The translations under genes were made by a program, and so were the position numbers. A stretch of 64,000 bases of DNA from Ignavibacterium sp. (GTDB lineage Bacteria > Bacteroidota > Ignavibacteria > Ignavibacteriales > Ignavibacteriaceae), in NCBI RefSeq assembly GCF_025998815.1, contig NZ_AP026678.1, positions 1,984,001 to 2,048,000 of the forward strand. Reading direction: 5' to 3'. Numbering within the stretch: the stretch's first letter is position 1; every line of letters starts with the position of its first letter. Below, in pieces: positions 61,287 through 64,000 of the stretch. The notes below the pieces were generated by a model. The model made no database searches. It had not been told where the DNA came from and saw only the letters and a program-made list of their open reading frames with translations.

Positions 61287-63740
61287 TCAGAATCTGATTG
61301 TTGTTCCAAGTCTAATTGATCTTGGTGGACCAAAGTTTGAAGGATCACGCATCCATTCAACCGAATGATTTCCTTCAAAAGTAAAATCCGGTTCACCGGT
61401 ATCTCTGTAAACATAAAGTATGTTTCTATGATCAGTCACATTTAGAATTTCTGCGAACAACCTGACTTTCAATTGGTTCATAATTTCGAATTCTTTTCCG
61501 ATCATTAAATCCAAAGTATATGTTCCCGGTTGTCTTAAAGAATTCTTTATAACAAAACCAACATCTCTTCCACCAGGAGTGTAAGGAGCACCTGAACTTG
61601 CTCTAAACACAAAGCTGAAATCCATTCTGTCAAAAATGTGTTTGTCAAATAAAACGGGTCCTTCATTTTCGGGAATTGTGTAACTTCCCGTTACATTAAG
61701 AACATGTGTTCTGTCAAAATCCAGATAATAGAGAAGTGTTGATTCCTGCGTGCCCGGATATTGTTCTGTTTCTGAAGATGCACTTCCTTTTGCAACTGAA
61801 TAAGTATAACTCAGTCCGCCAGAGAAATATCTGTCAGGTCTTATATCAAGATTAATTTCGAAACCTTTTACATTTGCATAATCTTCATTAACATAAAGTG
61901 TATAACCAATATATCTTCCATCCTGAAACGGGAAATAATATCTTGTTCCGATAAGACCAGTTATGTCTTTGTAATAGGTTGTAAGATTGATTGCTATTCT
62001 ATCTGAAAACTGATGAGCAATTCCCACCTCGTAAGAAATTGTTCTTTGTGCATCAAGTCCGGGCTGCCCAATCAAAGGTTCTCTCACATTCAAATCATAT
62101 TGGTTATTCTCGAACAGATATTGAAAATCAGGATTCTGGAAAAAGTGTCCGTATGAAAAATGAAGTTTCGTTCTGTCAGAAATTGGATGAGCAATTCCAA
62201 CTCTTGGAGAAAGTTGTGATCTTGATTTAGCTTTTACCAATGAATTCGGATCGAGCGGATTGTTTCTGAAAGTGATATTTGCGTTCATATAATCGAAACG
62301 CAATCCGAGATTAATTACCAGATACGGCAATTCAATTTTGTCCTGAATATATCCGGCTAACTCAAAGGGTTCTGTTACATAATCATTCTTATAAGGAAAA
62401 TTTCTTTTAGGATCATACACATAAAAATATTTTAAACGATGCTTTTTGTATGATGCTCCGAACTTAACTTCATTTGTATTATTAAACTGCCATACTGCAT
62501 CAAGTTTTCCGTCAAGAGTAACTGTTCTGCTATCAATCAATTCAAGTGGATCTGCTTTGGCAAAAAATTCAAAGCCAGTTCCGATTGGCAGATATTCTCT
62601 TTGTGATGTTGAAAGGTATTGCGATGTATCTTTATCAATTCCGGAATAAAAACCCTGATTGAAGTAAGAAAACTTTAAATCATAAAAGAAATTGTTCTGA
62701 ACAGTATGTGTAATATAAAGTCCTGTCTGCCAGCTATCAGTTCTTCTTCTGAGATATTGCTCAGGAATATATTTGAATTCGTGACTATAGTTTTGTCTTC
62801 TTCCCAAACTACCACGATTTGAGAGCGAGACTTTTACATAAGGAATAGCAGTGGTTGTTAGCTTTGTAAAAAAAGTCCTGTCGTTATTATATCCAAATGG
62901 AAGATAACTTCCTCTTTTATCCTGCTCGGCAGAAATAAAAAACTTTAAATCATTAGTAAGAAGCGGACCGCTCAAACTTCCGTTAACTCTTGATTCGTGT
63001 AAACTCTGATATCTTTCTATTCCAAATTCTGAAGTTCTGTATTCAAACTTCCCGGAAAGTCTATCAGAACCATCACGAGTAACGATGTTGACAACACCAC
63101 TCAAGGCATTTCCATATTCAGCATTAAATGTTCCGCTTAGTAAACTCATTTCCTGAATTGCATCATTATTAACCTGTGTTGCAAGTCCACCGAGCAATGG
63201 ATCAACCACAAGCATTCCGTCAATCATATATGCAATTTCGTTAGCTCTTCCACCACGAACATGCAGATTTGAACCACTTCCTACAACTCCTGCCTGAAGT
63301 GAAAGTAACTCAGTAAAAGTTGAAACAGGAAGTGCTTCAATTTCATCACGACTAATAACCGATATTGAGCTTGTTAAATCTTTTTGTATCAGAGGAGTTT
63401 TTGCAGTTACAACAACTTCTCCGACCTGAACTGTCTGCGGTTTTAAATTCACAGACAAGTTTGTGGTCTGATCAACTATGATTGCAACATTCTGCATCAA
63501 AACAGTTTCATAACCAATGAAAGAAATTCGCACATTGTATCTTCCGGGTGGAATGTTGAGGATAACATATTCTCCATTTGCATTAGTGGCTGCACCAAAT
63601 GAAGTCCCTTCAATCAGAACATTTGCACCAACGAGTGGTTCGCCGTTATCAGCATCTTTAATCACACCGGCTAATTTACCTGTTGTTCCAGCAAACAGAT
63701 GAAATGAAAACAAAAGAATAATTAATAATATCTTTTTCAT
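61287..63740 (-). CDS. TonB-dependent receptor with N-terminal CarboxypepD_reg-like domain
   Basis: 817 aa. A signal peptide (ending HLFAG) is followed by a CarboxypepD_reg-like beta domain (about 22-105; GVIKDADNGEPLVGANVLIEG, IPPGRYNVRISFIGYET). The plug (about 110-220) has SISVISRDEIEALPVSTF, LHVRGGRANEIAYMIDGM and GNALSGVVNIVTRDG. The rest is a 22-strand barrel, ending RSIRLGTTIRF with the terminal Phe for BAM insertion. No SusD-like partner follows; the fibronectin-type and PorV-like genes do. The ligand is unknown. RBS AAGGAG precedes ATG. Confidence 0.92.
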   Translation of the reverse strand: MKKILLIILLFSFHLFAGTTGKLAGVIKDADNGEPLVGANVLIEGTSFGAATNANGEYVILNIPPGRYNVRISFIGYETVLMQNVAIIVDQTTNLSVNLKPQTVQVGEVVVTAKTPLIQKDLTSSISVISRDEIEALPVSTFTELLSLQAGVVGSGSNLHVRGGRANEIAYMIDGMLVVDPLLGGLATQVNNDAIQEMSLLSGTFNAEYGNALSGVVNIVTRDGSDRLSGKFEYRTSEFGIERYQSLHESRVNGSLSGPLLTNDLKFFISAEQDKRGSYLPFGYNNDRTFFTKLTTTAIPYVKVSLSNRGSLGRRQNYSHEFKYIPEQYLRRRTDSWQTGLYITHTVQNNFFYDLKFSYFNQGFYSGIDKDTSQYLSTSQREYLPIGTGFEFFAKADPLELIDSRTVTLDGKLDAVWQFNNTNEVKFGASYKKHRLKYFYVYDPKRNFPYKNDYVTEPFELAGYIQDKIELPYLVINLGLRFDYMNANITFRNNPLDPNSLVKAKSRSQLSPRVGIAHPISDRTKLHFSYGHFFQNPDFQYLFENNQYDLNVREPLIGQPGLDAQRTISYEVGIAHQFSDRIAINLTTYYKDITGLIGTRYYFPFQDGRYIGYTLYVNEDYANVKGFEINLDIRPDRYFSGGLSYTYSVAKGSASSETEQYPGTQESTLLYYLDFDRTHVLNVTGSYTIPENEGPVLFDKHIFDRMDFSFVFRASSGAPYTPGGRDVGFVIKNSLRQPGTYTLDLMIGKEFEIMNQLKVRLFAEILNVTDHRNILYVYRDTGEPDFTFEGNHSVEWMRDPSNFGPPRSIRLGTTIRF

Positions 63741-63761
63741 ATCTGACTCCTTATCAGATAA

Positions 63762-64000
63762 TTATAAAATAACCTGATCCTGTTCGATCATTATTTTTTC
63801 ACTCTCTTTAAGAACTTTTTTCGCCTTTGCTTTATTCTTAACAGCACAAGCAGTTGCGATTGCATTTATTATTACTGAAATAGCAGCGAATGAATTTGTA
63901 AAAAGCATGTTCTCACTTTTTACTGTAAGCACCGCCTTTGAGAATACAGCTATTGGTGATGTTGATTTGTTCGTAATGCTTATCACTTTTATTCCGTTCT
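63762..64000 (-). CDS. RpiR/MurR-type SIS-domain regulator, 3' part only
   Basis: The gene enters from the right edge; the visible part is about 79 codons. It reads NGIKVISITNKSTSPIAVFS..AVLTVKSENMLFTNSFAAI and ends at TAA 63762-63764. The KVISITNKSTSPI..A turn and the following long helix IINAIATACAVKN are the end of a sugar-isomerase (SIS) domain, most like RpiR/MurR-family regulators that sense phosphosugars. The HTH part is outside the window. It is 21 bases upstream of the TonB receptor start, so it may be co-transcribed and may regulate it. Confidence 0.75.
   Translation of the reverse strand, partial: NGIKVISITNKSTSPIAVFSKAVLTVKSENMLFTNSFAAISVIINAIATACAVKNKAKAKKVLKESEKIMIEQDQVIL

Overview
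The window is AT-rich bacterial chromosome. It most likely comes from an Ignavibacteria-type member of the Bacteroidota/Chlorobi group. The reasons are several secreted proteins ending in a type IX secretion (T9SS) sorting domain of the NYPNPFNP type, a PorV/PorQ-like outer-membrane protein, a TonB-dependent receptor with a carboxypeptidase-like plug extension, and a SUF operon with a SufU-like scaffold. The phylum call is inference from protein families; no rRNA is present.

Layout. 1-3.5 kb: tail of an RND adaptor, the RND pump and its PG0541-like partner. 3.6-14.7 kb: housekeeping and envelope genes, namely a secreted M14 carboxypeptidase, glutathione peroxidase, a glycogen phosphorylase/VOC/TerB set, a divergent alkaline phosphatase behind a Pho-box-like repeat, a T9SS cargo gene broken by one in-frame stop, and a peroxiredoxin. 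14.8-22.7 kb: EVE protein, a tRNA-Lys gene split by a 29-nt hairpin insertion, GNAT, RmuC, a GxxExxY gene flanked by 28-bp inverted repeats, a histidine ammonia-lyase-like enzyme with Ala-Cys-Gly in place of Ala-Ser-Gly, HflX and a BatA-like protein. 23-26 kb: MarR regulator and aconitase. 26.1-30.2 kb: three pseudopilin-like genes (the third DUF4900-like), a sigma-54 response regulator, and a 49-residue membrane peptide behind a good sigma-54 promoter match. 30.2-43.3 kb: GroES-like protein and a surface-polysaccharide region (glycosyltransferases, flippase, FkbM methyltransferase, YfhO-like protein) with an embedded HepT/MntA toxin-antitoxin pair. 43.5-50.4 kb: sufBCDS-sufU-sufT, a bacilliredoxin and an Rrf2 regulator. 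50.5-57.3 kb: DUF4143 ATPase, enolase-superfamily enzyme, M14 peptidase, and a RAYT-type transposase surrounded by REP-like palindromes, then a cyanophycinase-like S51 peptidase. 57.5-64 kb: an apparent operon of TonB receptor, fibronectin-type protein and PorV-like protein, next to the end of an RpiR/SIS regulator.

A recurring theme is small palindromic elements. Several families are visible: GTAGAGAC palindromes, GTAGGG..CCCTAC REP-like units around the RAYT gene, GTCAYYCTGAG..TRTCGAAGRRTGAC units, a CCCCTTCC palindrome, and the hairpin in the tRNA. Some sit inside reading frames and are translated, one supplies the RAYT stop codon, and one splits a tRNA gene.

The most notable places for follow-up are the interrupted tRNA-Lys, the GxxExxY element with its inverted repeats, the RAYT/REP cluster, and the pseudopilin/sigma-54/small-peptide block.
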